Assembly (NCBI GenBank): GCA_009760855.2
Contig: WPIO01000018.1
Location: 2,421,001 to 2,485,000, forward strand
Direction: 5' to 3'
Source of the DNA: Cristatella mucedo
Lineage: Eukaryota; Bryozoa; Phylactolaemata; Cristatellidae
DNA length: 64,000 nucleotides
Shown: in pieces, positions 13,301 through 23,060 of the stretch
Position numbering within the stretch: the first letter of the stretch is position 1
Layout of the letters: every line of letters starts with the position of its first letter
Position numbers and translations under genes: made by a program
Notes under the pieces: model-generated
The model's database searches: none
The model's input: only the letters and a program-made list of their open reading frames with translations
What the model was told of the DNA's origin: nothing

Positions 13301-16300
13301 ACTTTTTCTGACAATTTGCCATGACAAAACGTGAATACTCGTTTTCTGTAACTCACTGCTTACTGGCCTATCGGCATGTGCAATCAGGCGATTACAGATG
13401 GTGCAAAACTCCGCAGCTAGGCTTGTCTGTCGTGAGCGTCGCAGTTGCCACATCACACCACTTATCACTGACCTGCACTGGCTACCAGTCAAGCAACGGT
13501 TCAACTTCAACGTCTTGTCGCTCAATTGTAGGTCAGTTCATTATTTTGCTCTAGCCTATCTCTTAGATCTACTCCCCCACCAGGCCAAGCATCGTACCAC
13601 CCGCTTTTCGAAATCCAACAGTTTACCAAAACCTCGCACAAACCTCAAATCCTTTGGAGACTGTGCATTTAGTACGTATGCTCCTAAAGCCTGGAACTCC
13701 CTCCCGACTTTCGTCAGAACATCCCATGACTTGACCACATTTAAAAAGAACTTAAAAAACACCCATTTATGACAGCATTTAGTGGGTCCCTGTGATTCGT
13801 CCTTCATGTGCTTATGTGTGCTGACACCGTGCATGCTGCCACTGACCACATTTTCAAGCTGACCCTGTGCATGTCACACCTAACCATGTTATTCATGTTT
13901 ATCAAGCAAGATATTACTCATTATTAAATCACGCTTCTCTTTGCAGCAAATGTAAATGTAAAGCGCCTAGAAAGAGATTGAGCTCTGTGAAGGTGCTTTA
14001 TCAAGTGCATTATTATTAATAATATTATTATTGTTATTCTCATCAGAGCTACTGCAAAGGAACGTCAAATTAATAGATTTAGCTGCTTACGATAACATCT
14101 GCCTAAACCTAGCAATCGATAATGCCATACCCTTCCTTTTCCATCCTGCACTTGTTGGGGCAGCATATCGTACAGGAGGTGGGTTTTTATAACTCGTGGA
14201 GATGGCAGAACTGAGAGTTCTTCCAATTTTACAGCCACTGTTTTTTCCTTCATGCCCATCTTCTCCATCTGAAAAATACACGTAGCATTCGGCAGAAGAT
14301 TGCAGCCTCAATTTTCTCCAGCTCAACTCGACCGCAGCTTGATTTCGCTACCTGTTCTGCCATATGTCGTGGTAGTTCAATTTCGTAGTAAGCTTCACCT
14401 TCGCAGTCCTTAAAAGCAGAACCCGGGTTACAGTTAAACAAAATTTTCGACACGATGTCACCAACCCAGTGAGTACCTGAAACCAATTATCGACCGACTC
14501 CAGTAGGTTGCCATTAATTCTGCACTACAACAGCATGTTTTATTGCTTATTTCTAACTGCCAAAAGAGGCTGGCCATTGTGGTTTGCTATATCAAATCTA
14601 ATTATTAATCAGGTTTCGGAATTTATTGCATCTTGGGTAGAACATTTTCAAGCACTCCTAACTTTCTGCAGGAATTAGTCCTCTAGCCTAATCAAAATGA
14701 AATAAGCCGCTTTGAGCTTATTTTTCTTCTACCGGCGTGTCATACAAATGAATATAACCTCATGTTCATTCATCACTTCAATTGGTATCAAACTTGCAAT
14801 TTACTGCAAAATCTTTAGCCATAATAATGAGCACTTAGATTAGTTACGGCCTACAATTTGTCAGTAAATTGAGAGTTATTACATCTGAAATTAGTAACCT
14901 ATTAAATATAACCGTAATTTGTAGAATCAAGTTGAAATTTTGTCTTGGTTGAGGCAGAACAGATTTCACTAAGTTTAAGTGCTATATTTCCCTGGAATAA
15001 TAATTCATGGGTCAGACGCCTTGTCACCATGAAGAAACCAGGATTTAGTCTACTAGCAGAATATGTCTGCTGCTCCCAGCTTCATGTGCGTAGCTTGAGC
15101 TGCTATTATTGAACATCTTTTACAAATAGTTGACTATGATGTATCAAGTACTGTCAGCCTCCAGCTTACGAAATAAATGATGACCAAAAAACATGTGGTT
15201 AGCCGAATTATCGTAAGTCAAGAATGGTATATACTTGATTTTCACCTCCCAACATCAAGAACTAATAGCGTGTATTGTCGGCTGCAGAATTCTCTTCCGA
15301 AAATCGAAGTTCTTGAGAACGTCTTACACGGAAACCGACAACGCAAGATCTTTTAGAAAGCTTACTGATTGTTTTCTACTGAAGTACTTACAATTTGACG
15401 TGTCTATTTACACGTAGGTGCTTCCAGCTTCCAGCTCAATTCGCCAAGCCCCCAATCGGCCTTACTTTCGCTGACTGTTACGAACATATTTATTAGGCAT
15501 GATTGTTAGCGCCTGTTATCATTTCTCTACCATCGTCTAATTGCATTGCTTGGAGGCATTTGCTACTGTCATGGTCGATCCCTGAGTTTATCTAAAGAAA
15601 AGCCAGGCCGAGTTGCTAGGAAGATCAAAGGCTCCAGTAGTTTGGTATTTAAAGAATAATCTTATGCAGTCCTACCATATCTCCATCAAGAGCCGGTGAT
15701 CATCACGCCGACTATCATGCCGGCGAGCCAACATAGTGCTTGTCCAAAAAGTGCTCGCTCTCTGTGTAATAAACCACTAACAATACATGAGATATGTTTT
15801 AATGGCGATCTAAACCTGCTCGCTTTGACCAAGACCTGACTGATATCGACAAACTGTCCGATTATAACTGACGCCACCTCAATGGGTTTCTTACAAATAG
15901 TTCGCAGTGCCTTCGAAGCAGTCTTTCGAATCTCTTATTAGAACTACTTTGACAGCAAGCTGTCAATGGTGGCAGTCATCTATTGCCAACCAGGTACAAA
16001 GTCCTCCTTTCTCACAGACTTCTCTGATCTCATTCGATTCTGTATGCAAGAAAGCAATCTTTCCTCGTTACAGGTGATTTAAAAAAAATTGAAAACATAA
16101 CTGACACACCTTTAATGCGTATTTTGTTGCATCGGCTGACTCTTTTGTCTCTTGTGGCTCATGTGAATGATCCCACTCACAACAAGGAAGACAGGCTGGA
16201 TATAATATCCTACCACAAGTTTATGCTATCATTCCCTAGTATTACGGAGTTCTCCTCATTTGATCATATACCGATCTCGTTCAATTTACAATGGACACTC

Positions 16301-19300
16301 TCCTCTGCATCCAAAATCATATGTAAATCGCGAAAACTCAAGAGCCTTGCAATGGGTAATTTGAGAGCCAAGCATCTTTTTCGTCCTTGCTGCCCCATAC
16401 CCCTTCCGACCTGTCATCCTTGGCAGAATGCTACAGCAGAAACTTCCTGACGTGCCTAACCTGTTTGCACCTCCAAGGGCACTGTGCACCCTTTTCGAGA
16501 AACCCTAGGGTTTAGCACAGACCGTTAACCAGATAGGACTATTACGCTCAAGCTTGAGAAAGCCTATAAAAGATCAGGATTGACTGTCCATCTTCAGGCA
16601 TACAAATACTACTAGAGATCACACTAGGCGATCTTAACAAAGGTCAAGTCTAGCTTCTACAAAAATATTGTTGAATCAAAGATACATAATCCAAAAATGC
16701 TGATGTCTACGATCAACCATTTCTTTAACCGCTCCTAGGTTAGATCCCTATTTAGGGATCCTTTTATTGACCTACCCTATCGCTTCTCAAATTTCTATGT
16801 CAGCATGATAAACAAGACCAGAGAGCCTATCCCTAAGATTTCAGCATCGCCTTTTGACTCGTGTCCCTCAATTACATCAACACGGGACCTCAGTATCTCA
16901 ATTCCGTGCAATACATCGAGGTCTAAATTTAAGGAGGCCGCGAGTAATCTCATTCTGAAATTCATCTCCCAGTCAAAAAAGACTAGTAGTATTCTAGACA
17001 TTATTCTCACTGTCCTGCTTCTACAATTCTTAGATCTTCTGCTGCCGTACATTAATTGCATAATAAATACGTCCTTAGTATCAGATCAGGCCTCTGCGCC
17101 TATTTAAAATTTTTTTTTGTCAGGAGACGAATTAAGAAAAGTAACCCTGGAATAAGAGAACTTGAGGAGCTTCCGTCCAGTCTCACTTCTCCCGGTTGTC
17201 TAAAAGATATTGGAGTGAATTATGGTAGACCATCTGAACTCGTGTAAATAAATGTCAAACCTAGAAACTTCCAGTCTTTTTTTAGAGCTAATCACATCAA
17301 AGAGTTAGCATTACTTCGGGTGTATAACGACCATCCTAAAAATGTGGACATGGATAGAGTCTCTCTGCTTGTTTTGCTCCATCTATGGGCGGTATTTGAT
17401 AGTATTCATTAGAAAGTACTTCTCGGGCGTCTTGCATCTCGCCAGGGCATCACTAGCACTGCATTGCTTTGGAAATGGTTTTGAAAAATTTAGGTTCTAG
17501 GTTTCCATAAAATAATGCATCAGTCAGATGCTTTGTCACCATCACACCATCAGTGAAAACACCCAAACGGCGGCGAGCTAAGCAGCCTGATAATGACTGA
17601 TTATCATTGTTCGTAGTTCCTGAATTGTAATGGCTCAGAACTAATTAGGCTACAATCTAAAGCCAAGGCCGCATTAAATCCGAGGTTGTCAAATGGGCAG
17701 TCAGTTGTGATTCCTGACTCGGCATTAGAATTTGAGCTGATTTGAGCTATATGCCATCGAGTAGTTGTGCACGTCACGGCCGCTGTTACCGTTCGTTAGC
17801 TTAGTCTAGACGAGCCACCCGCTTCGGATGTCCTATGAGTGGCATCAAGTTGATCGTTGTTCAGCTGCGCCAAAGTCCTTGATCAGCAAGGAAAGCAATA
17901 ACCTAATTGGACGCTGCTGCATATTCCAAAGTTTTAAACGAAAATTACTGTCAAGTATCGTCGGCATAGAAGTGATAGCCGATCCATGTGCCCAAGTCAC
18001 TTTTCCTAGAGGTACAGAATAGTGGAGACCCGAAAAAGGACCGAGATGGACCTTCATGAAACTTCACTGGTGACAGGTCCGGTAAATGAGACCTGACCCC
18101 GACGCGACATCGTTTGAACAAGATCAGACAAGCACTGTGTAAACCATGCCGTGGCCTTGTCTGCTAGACCTATCGTCGTTCTCGATCGGTCAGGTGAGTT
18201 ATAGCAATTAATAGTGTCGAAGGTAGTCTATAGATCTAGCAGAGCTAGAGCAGTAAAAATCTCGTAGTTGTTGCTTAAGAGAAAATATACAAGCTGATTT
18301 AACAGCTTATTTTGTATAGCGACAGAAGAGCCTTTACGGCTATCACAACCGCTTGTAGCGGTGATAAAGCATCACACACTGCAGAATTCAAACCCACGAC
18401 CTCGGGACCAAGGTGGTAAAAAGCAACCGCCTTACGTAGTGCTTTAGCCTCACGGGCACCAGCAGAGGATGTCGTTGGTGATACGGAAAAAAATTCCTAG
18501 CTGATTAAACAGCCTTTTTTGTATAGCGACAGAAGTGCCTTTACCGCTATCACCACCGCTTGCAGTGGCGATAAAGATTCGCCCACCGCAGGAATCGAAC
18601 CCACAACCTCGGGACCGAGGTCGTGAAAGCAGCCACCTTACCTGGTGAGCCATCACGGCTCACCGAAGAGAGCAGTTTCAGCCTAGTGCAGCAAATTTTT
18701 CTTAAAATTCATTTTTTCAGCGTATGCTACCAGCTGCTTGGCAGCAATTTTTCAAGAATGTTTGACAATAGAAGTCGAGTAGACACTCTGCGATAGTATC
18801 CAAGAGCTTCGGTATCTAATCCAGGCTTTTTCAAGTATTGATCTAACGATGGCCGATTTGAAAGACTTGGGTCCAACCCTTTTTTTCTAGAGGAACAACT
18901 AAAATCTCGGCTGTGGGCTAAGTTTGTCAGCCACTGGAGACTACAGAGATGATGGTATAGGGTCTTTAGGAGACGAGCTGTTTTTACTAGAACTCATTAA
19001 GGTAGCCACATTTCATACAGAAAACTCGGTAAATCTCTTAATGAATGTCACAGGTTGCGATTAAGCAATTGCTTTAGGTAGCACAGGCTTTATAGAAGTC
19101 TGAAGTTGATCCCGGCTGAGCGGTTAGTATACGTAAGTGAGACTTCTCAGAGTTACCAAGCTGGTTCTTCACCATCTTGTAAATTTGTTGGGCTGTAAGC
19201 GCTTCATTGTTCTAGAGAAAAATGAAGCCCTGGCATAGTTAAGATTATGTGTGTTAATTTGGAAAAACTTTGAATTTGCATAGATCACCATCAGACCCAG

Positions 19301-21924
19301 ACGTCTTAAACAGCATTCACTCCTCAGCTTAACTTCTCCTATCTTTCGACGTTTTTCTGTAAACTAAAATTAATTTCCGTGGCACTCTACTCGGAAAGTA
19401 TGTACTGGAGCACGCTCATCAACGACACTCTTAAGTTTCATGCTCATTTCATCAAAGAAGCTATCCAAGTAGTCGGCCGAGTCTGGATGTAGATAAAAAA
19501 AGACCGGCATCACAGGAAATATTTCAAAAATCTCTATTAGCTAATGAGAATTAATTTTAGTCGCTAAACCGACACAACGCTACCCTGTATTTAAAACAGG
19601 AAGTGAGACTAAGCATCACATGGAATGGTCAGTTGGCACACAATAAGGTCAGTGGGACAGACATCCTTAGTGATAATTAGACCCGACTATGTGGCCACAG
19701 ATATGAGTGCTATGATCGTGTAGAACCACTCTGATGTTCTCCAGACAATCAACAAATGAGCAGACCTGATTGGTGCTCGGGTTTAGAATGTCGGTTTTCT
19801 AATGAGCAGACGTTGAACAGGCGGAATTTTTGTCCCGATCAACGATGACGGTGATGTCACTGCTCTAGCGCTCCTGGATCTATCAGCTCCGTGCGACACC
19901 AAAAATCATGATATCATACTTGAAATATTAAGAACAAATGATTGATCTGACAGTCGAGGCACTGGCACAGTTTAAATTGTACTTTTCTGGTTGATTGTAA
20001 TCTATGTCGTACGGGGGTCGTAGCTGCTCTGTATTCTGCTCAGGAGGAGAGGAAGATATTAGAAGCGAATAGCATTCACACAGACCGACGCATTGGTAGA
20101 AACTATCGTCTGCAGCGCTGATAGCGTACCATGAACGGACCATTCACAATCAATTCCGCTTAGTCGGAGGATACGGCCAGGCTACTCTGTGCCAATCGCT
20201 CAGGCATACGGTGCTATTGTGGGCGGAGCAGTGCGAGTCCAGCAAGGGGCAGAACAATATCTCGGCGACACCAACCCCACACATTGAACTCGGTCGTTAA
20301 TGGCGAGCACCTTAACTCCTAAGCGAAAAAATTGGTGGCGACACCCCCTACTAATCAAGTAAATGTTAGTCTTATATATTGAGCTACGAAGAGATATTTC
20401 CAAAATCATAGTAGTTGTAAATACAGCAAACAAATTTTAAAATGCATGACACTTTTTTCTCATGTCCTAACTTGAAACTGCCGCGAATTCACATACAATG
20501 AGTGTTGCTGCAGCCAACCACTGTGGAAGCTATAATCTCCTAGCTGCCAGGACCCGAGTAGGCATAGCCATGTGCAGGGTCACCAGCGGCCCCTCGAAGC
20601 AAACGTGGTGCTTGCTGATCAATGTCTAATTGCAATTAAAGTATTGCAGTTAACAGTTAACGTTCTGGAAGTATATCAGGATTCAGCCACTCATAATAGT
20701 TTAGTCATTTAATAAATAATGTTATACAGGCGGAATGATGTATCCGCCTCATTTAGAGAGCTTTAGATTCAGTCTATTGCATGCGTAACACTGAGTTTAC
20801 GCTGCAGACTTTCTCACAAATTTTCAACAGATTTCCTACAGGTTAGGGCCACTACGTCATCGTACATCACAAAATTTTTTGGAGCAGAAGCCAAGTCTAC
20901 AGTACCGTCGGAAGGACAATTTGTCTTGACTTTTTGGCGCTCCGTTGGTCCAGCTGACCAATAAAAATCCCGGGGGTCTTCACTTAGAAATCGCGGCCAA
21001 AATAAACATATATATATATATAAATATAATTCATTTATATAGCGCCCCAAGAGAACTTAATCTCTATTCAGGCGCTTCACATATGCCTCGGGGCTCGAAC
21101 CCATGACTTCACTCAGACCTTGGTCGGGGCGAGCACCTTAACCGCAAGACCAAACCAGCTCGGCGATAAAAATGGCTGATGTTTGTAGGCTCGATTATAG
21201 AGAGGAGGTCAGATTAAGTCCCTGAATGTGAAATTTGTATGCTAGTTAACCAATACTTCAGCTTTTTCTACACAGAATGACCCTGCGTTTGTTAATCAAA
21301 TCCACCAACAAACCCATATCGGCACACATTACTTAGCACAATACACCTGCACACCCGTAGCGACGCATATTACTGGGTACTGCTCTCTTTCCCGAAAAAG
21401 CTTTTCAAAATGCTTATCTTCCCTACTGCTTATTCTATCTCATACTACTCTACAATGATGACTGCAGCGGCGAACTCAACATCTGCCGTTGTTGGCTTGG
21501 CGTCTTTCAGGTGAAACCCTCTTCCGTACCAGCCTCTCGGACGAGAGCACGTGCTGTGGACAGGACTAAGTTGGCCATCAATGTGACGTGGGCGGGACTA
21601 AATGGGTTTTATAGACGTCCTAGCTAAGAGAAAAGTCGGCTTCGGTCAGGAGGAAAGTCTGCCGTGGAAAATGCAGCTTTAGAGACCCTTCATCTAACCT
21701 AACCTGCTCATGCCGACCAAGTAAAGCTCCATCGTACCTGCTTTTGGGTAGGTCCACACAATGACGTCATCATCCCTAACGTCTCCGTAATCTTGGACGG
21801 CCAACAGTCGGTCCTTCGGCACCACCGTGGCATCGAATAGTGTCCCTCGGTACTCGTACATGCTGTCAAATAGTGCTGGAGCTTCTACTTGCCCGTGCGA
21901 AGCCGGAGTAGCTGACGAAGCCAT
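2739..21924 (-). CDS. SULT-A: cytosolic sulfotransferase, complete 7-exon gene
   Basis: A PAPS-dependent cytosolic sulfotransferase, which transfers the sulfonate of PAPS to hydroxyl or amine groups of small molecules. It is built from seven exons: 21738-21924, 14352-14476, 14131-14268, 10985-11135, 10813-10907, 7379-7517 and 2739-2875. Every junction is GT-AG and the phases agree (1,0,0,1,0,1), giving 972 nt, 323 residues and a stop. Landmarks: WTYPKAGTHW (57-66) is the PAPS 5'-phosphosulfate loop with Lys61; IKTHL carries the expected catalytic His134; YRDPRDMAVS (155-164) supplies the Arg and Ser that bind the PAPS 3'-phosphate; LRKGVAGDWK (276-285) is the C-terminal PAPS motif. There is no signal peptide or membrane segment, as expected of the cytosolic class. 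Vertebrate SULTs are about 285-300 residues, so this one is slightly long, mainly at the N-terminus and in exon 4. The KxxxTVxxxE dimer motif is only partly kept (KSTFTFAQSQ). Substrate cannot be inferred. No clear AATAAA follows. Confidence 0.93.
3300..3490 (+). mobile_element. tRNA-like SINE with LINE family 1 tail
   Basis: A tRNA-like head with a B-box-like element (CGCGGGTTTGAGCC near 3382) is followed at 3418-3480 by GTAAAGCACTTAGAAAGAG and TTGAGTTCTCTGAGGGTGCT, the LINE family 1 terminal hairpin. The head is decayed and I cannot name the parent tRNA. It is related in plan to SINE-1 but its tail is closer to the LINE. Confidence 0.5.
3579..4865 (-). mobile_element. LINE family 1, 3' half (RT to tail), decayed
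   Basis: Minus-strand copy. The tail hairpin lies near 3600-3640 and the open pieces are 3990-4307 and 4525-4821. Recognisable landmarks include VTSRLDFCNSLLSHLP, ARLVCRERRSCHI and a ruined GVPQGSVLGPV (GVLKDFVLGPV), and the YADD box has become YAMTPS. Stops and frameshifts are frequent, and it is truncated at the 5' side near 4865. Confidence 0.8.
7319..7362. repeat. (AT)n array beside SULT-A exon 6 donor
   Basis: About 22 AT repeats followed by ACACACATATACAT. On the minus strand the donor of SULT-A exon 6 (GT at 7378-7377) runs into this array within about 15 nt, so array length variation lies immediately downstream of a splice site. Confidence 0.9.
7379..7517 (-). CDS. SULT-A exon 6
   Basis: 139 nt, phase 0 in and phase 1 out. 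It reads DLNGSVKKISEFLGKQLTAE then SASCTFASMK and SMFLRK, matching the SULT region that precedes the RKG loop. Acceptor TTTCATTTCAAG, donor AG|GTATGT. The equivalent exon of SULT-C has the same length. Confidence 0.93.
7879..8701. mobile_element. pogo/Tigger-like DNA transposon or MITE remnant
   Basis: The left end reads CAGTGGTACTTCTGCTTACG and the right end, in reverse complement, CAGCGGTACCTCGGCTCACG. Both match the CAGTGGTACCTCG-type ends of the pogo/Tigger (Tc1-mariner) group. Further in, the left side repeats CGACATACGAGT and CGAGATACGAGC motifs. A TA dinucleotide follows the right end (8702-8703), as expected for a TA target, but the left side lacks it. The interior has no transposase frame, so it is non-autonomous or decayed. 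Whether both ends belong to one insertion is inferred from spacing and orientation. Confidence 0.6.
9255..9915 (-). mobile_element. Old LINE family 1 relative, C-terminal region
   Basis: The minus-strand frame 9292-9519 reads QHIDFQIFSITFRSLHYS, aligning with QRIDFKVLSLTFRSLHS of family 1. On its right, near 9840-9900, the fragment for the FLKLND-adjacent region is recognisable. It is clearly more diverged than the other copies. Confidence 0.55.
10813..10907 (-). CDS. SULT-A exon 5
   Basis: 95 nt. A split Val codon is followed by AWGLWSNHFKSCQ and KPHILVLHYERMLE, the SULT segment after the PAPS 3'-phosphate site (vertebrate counterpart GSWYQHVQEW ... VLYLFYEDMKE). Acceptor CTTCATTATAG, donor GAG|GTTTGT. 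SULT-C exon 5 is also 95 nt. Confidence 0.93.
10985..11135 (-). CDS. SULT-A exon 4
   Basis: 151 nt, phase 0 in and phase 1 out. It opens VIYVYRDPRDMAVSRWHQMN, the PAPS 3'-phosphate site with Arg156 and Ser164, and closes FVDFLETYMKGK. Compared with the 127-nt exon of SULT-C it has an eight-codon insertion (around QYTCVQQPEM). Acceptor TTTGTCGTAG, donor AAAG|GTAATC. The intron to exon 5 is only 77 bp. Confidence 0.94.
11136..14130 (-). other. SULT-A intron 3 and its contents
   Basis: A 3.0-kb intron. It holds a plus-strand LINE family 1 copy at 13345-14035. From 11136 to 13344 I see nothing that I can name: AT-rich DNA, a CT-rich patch at 12884-12935, and no credible exon. Confidence 0.65.
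13345..14035 (+). mobile_element. LINE family 1, 3' end
   Basis: 5'-truncated copy. The open frame 13398-13772 reads MVQNSAARLVCRERRSCHIT, HWLPVKQRFNF, HQAKHRTTRFSKSNS and AWNSLPTF, which is the C-terminal domain after the reverse transcriptase. It then continues through the 3' UTR to the hairpin (AAAGCGCCTAGAAAGAGATT) and an ATTATTATT tail. It lies inside SULT-A intron 3, antisense to the gene. Confidence 0.85.
14131..14268 (-). CDS. SULT-A exon 3
   Basis: 138 nt, phase 0 at both ends. The acceptor CGTGTATTTTTCAG is strong and the donor is AGG|GTATGG. It encodes 46 residues including LEELSVLPSPRVIKTHLLYD, which contains the KTH motif with the expected catalytic His134. SULT-E exon 3 also has exactly 46 codons. 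Confidence 0.94.
14352..14476 (-). CDS. SULT-A exon 2
   Basis: 125 nt. The split Gly is completed by GT and followed by THWVGDIVSKIL, the helix after the PAPS loop, and ends HMAEQ. Acceptor ATTGGTTTCAG, donor CAG|GTAGCG. The intron to exon 3 is 83 bp. Confidence 0.93.
15795..17490 (+). mobile_element. LINE family 1, endonuclease to RT, decayed
   Basis: This copy keeps the 5' parts missing from most others. Near 15830 it reads DLNLLALTKT, near 15970 VAVIYCQPGTKSSF, and at 16500-16900 the linker (KPYKRSGLTVH, ESKIHNPKMLMSTINH). At 17270-17480 the RT opens (RVSLLVLLHLWAVFDSIH). Many stops interrupt it. It lies antisense in SULT-A intron 1. Confidence 0.75.
18292..18457 (-). mobile_element. SINE-2 copy a
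   Basis: tRNA-derived SINE in minus orientation. The B-box region appears as AAACCCACGACCTCGGGACC and the 3' part as AGCTGATTTAACAGC and GTATAGCGACAGAAGAGCC. It is about 210 bp from a second copy in the same orientation. Confidence 0.75.
18499..18665 (-). mobile_element. SINE-2 copy b
   Basis: Same family and orientation as the copy just upstream. The B box is intact (GGTTCGATTCC on the minus strand) and the A-box side ends in GTGAGCCGTGATGGCTCACC-like sequence. Together with copy a it forms a direct SINE pair. Confidence 0.8.
19800..19945 (+). mobile_element. Reverse transcriptase fragment of a second LINE lineage
   Basis: Near 19845-19930 the plus strand reads DGDVTALALLDLSAPCDTKN followed by HDIILEILR. 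This is the RT motif A region (ALLDLSAAFDTIDH) but with different flanks from family 1. Decayed and short. Confidence 0.6.
20240..20343 (-). mobile_element. Decayed tRNA-like SINE head
   Basis: The segment GGCGAGCACCTTAACTCCTA resembles the A-box side of SINE-1 (GGCGAGCACCTTAACCGCAA at 21128-21147) in the same minus orientation. The LINE-like tail is missing. Confidence 0.4.
21008..21164 (-). mobile_element. SINE-1 copy (best preserved head)
   Basis: On the minus strand it opens GAGCTGGTTTGGTCTTGCGG, carries the B box GGGTTCGAGCCCCG, then the tail hairpin GAAGCGCCTGAATAGAGATT / AAGTTCTCTTGGGGCGCTAT, and ends in an AT-rich run. The internal promoter boxes mark it as tRNA-derived. The tail is nearly that of LINE family 1. 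Confidence 0.85.
21738..21924 (-). CDS. SULT-A exon 1
   Basis: 187 nt from ATG (21924) to the donor GCAG|GTACGA. It encodes 62 residues plus the first base of a Gly codon and ends DDDVIVWTYPKA, the start of the PAPS loop. The ATG context is GAGATCTATGG. SULT-E exon 1 starts MAS, ends DDDVFVCAYPRA and splits at the same phase, which supports this start. Upstream (minus) there is a CCAAT-type GATTGG but no clear TATA box. Confidence 0.92.
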
Positions 21925-22439
21925 AGATCTCAGTTGTAGTAGACTCCCAGGTGTGAGGACTGGCGGTTAAAGCAAGAGCAACCGGTGGCAGCCGCCGAGT
22001 CTCGAGCAATTCGAACTACCATTGGAGCGAACAAAGACTGACAAATGAGAATGCACGGTTCGGCAGTCCTTTGACTCCCCCATAACCTTTTCCACCCAAT
22101 CAGAGCATCGAGTATTGTTGCTATCCAAATAAGGCGTATCCGCGGCATTGCTGTCCTACTTCCTGACCCTGCCGCAAGAGTGGGCCCACTGGGAAGTCGA
22201 CGTCGATGGCACATGTGCCAGTAAATAAAGCTAGACCGGACGGTATGGCTGTGTTTCGCAAATTAATAGACTCTCCTTATAACAAGATGCTACGGTACCC
22301 CTCTTGTCACCCCGTTAGGAACAATATTATTACTTAATTCAACTCACCGAATCCACATTCGAAGATGACTGCACAAATCATCTATTAACACAACCAAAGC
22401 TGCAAGGTCTTAAACCAGATATTAGGTCAGAAATAAAGA
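21925..22439. other. Upstream of SULT-A; no other gene recognised
   Basis: Probable promoter side of SULT-A, with no element strong enough to name. A stretch near 22240-22420 shares short blocks (AAATTAATAGACTC, CTTAAACCAG) with 25800-25985, suggesting two old copies of an unidentified repeat. Confidence 0.35.
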
Positions 22440-23060
22440 CGAAATTTCTCAACATGATTGATGGTAAAACCAACTTACTTGTTACCGGCAAACCGAGTGT
22501 GATTCGGAAATTGTCAAGGTTAACTCTCAAAATTACCTCTGCCGGCATACCTCCTGTTGAATCTGCACGAAATCTAGAGGCCGTGTTCCATAGCAATTTT
22601 TCATTAGATGACCACATCAGCTCCACAGTCAAGTATGCCTACTTCCAGCTACATAACCATGTTACAATACCACATCTAAATTGGTCCATAATTTGTGACA
22701 TCCCTTCTTGACCTCTGTAACTTACTTCTTGCTATTCTACCGGCCTGTTAAATCAGGTGCTTACAGCTGCAGCAAAACTCTGCAGCTAGGCTTGTCTGTC
22801 GTGACAGTCAAAGCTGCCACATCACACCATTTCTCGCCGATCTGCACAACTTCCAGTCAAGCAACGCATCGACTTCAAGGTTATGTGACTCATTTTCCGG
22901 TCACTTCACTGTTTGGCTCCAGCCTACCTCTCAGATCTACATCCCCATTAGGCTAAGCATCGTACCACCTGCTTTTCGGAATCAAGATGTTTACCCATAC
23001 CTCGTATACATCTCAAATCCTATGGAGACTGTGACTTTAGTTCGTATACTCCCAAAGCCT
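22440..23060 (+). mobile_element. LINE family 1, 3' fragment
   Basis: Reads KTNLLVTGKPSVIRKLSRLT, then SLDDHISSTVKYAYFQLHN, and near 22770-22860 the RLVCRER-type region. It stops abruptly near 23058 at the WNSLP equivalent, where the linker region of a second copy begins in the same orientation. Confidence 0.8.

Larger units (their letters stand above)
14477..21737 (-). other. SULT-A intron 1 and its contents
   Basis: A 7.3-kb first intron. It contains a long LINE family 1 copy (15795-17490), two SINE-2 copies (18292-18665), a fragment of a second RT lineage (19800-19945), a tRNA-like SINE head (20240-20343) and a SINE-1 copy (21008-21164). The stretches 14477-15794, 17491-18291, 18666-19799 and 20344-21007 hold no gene that I can support. 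Confidence 0.65.
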
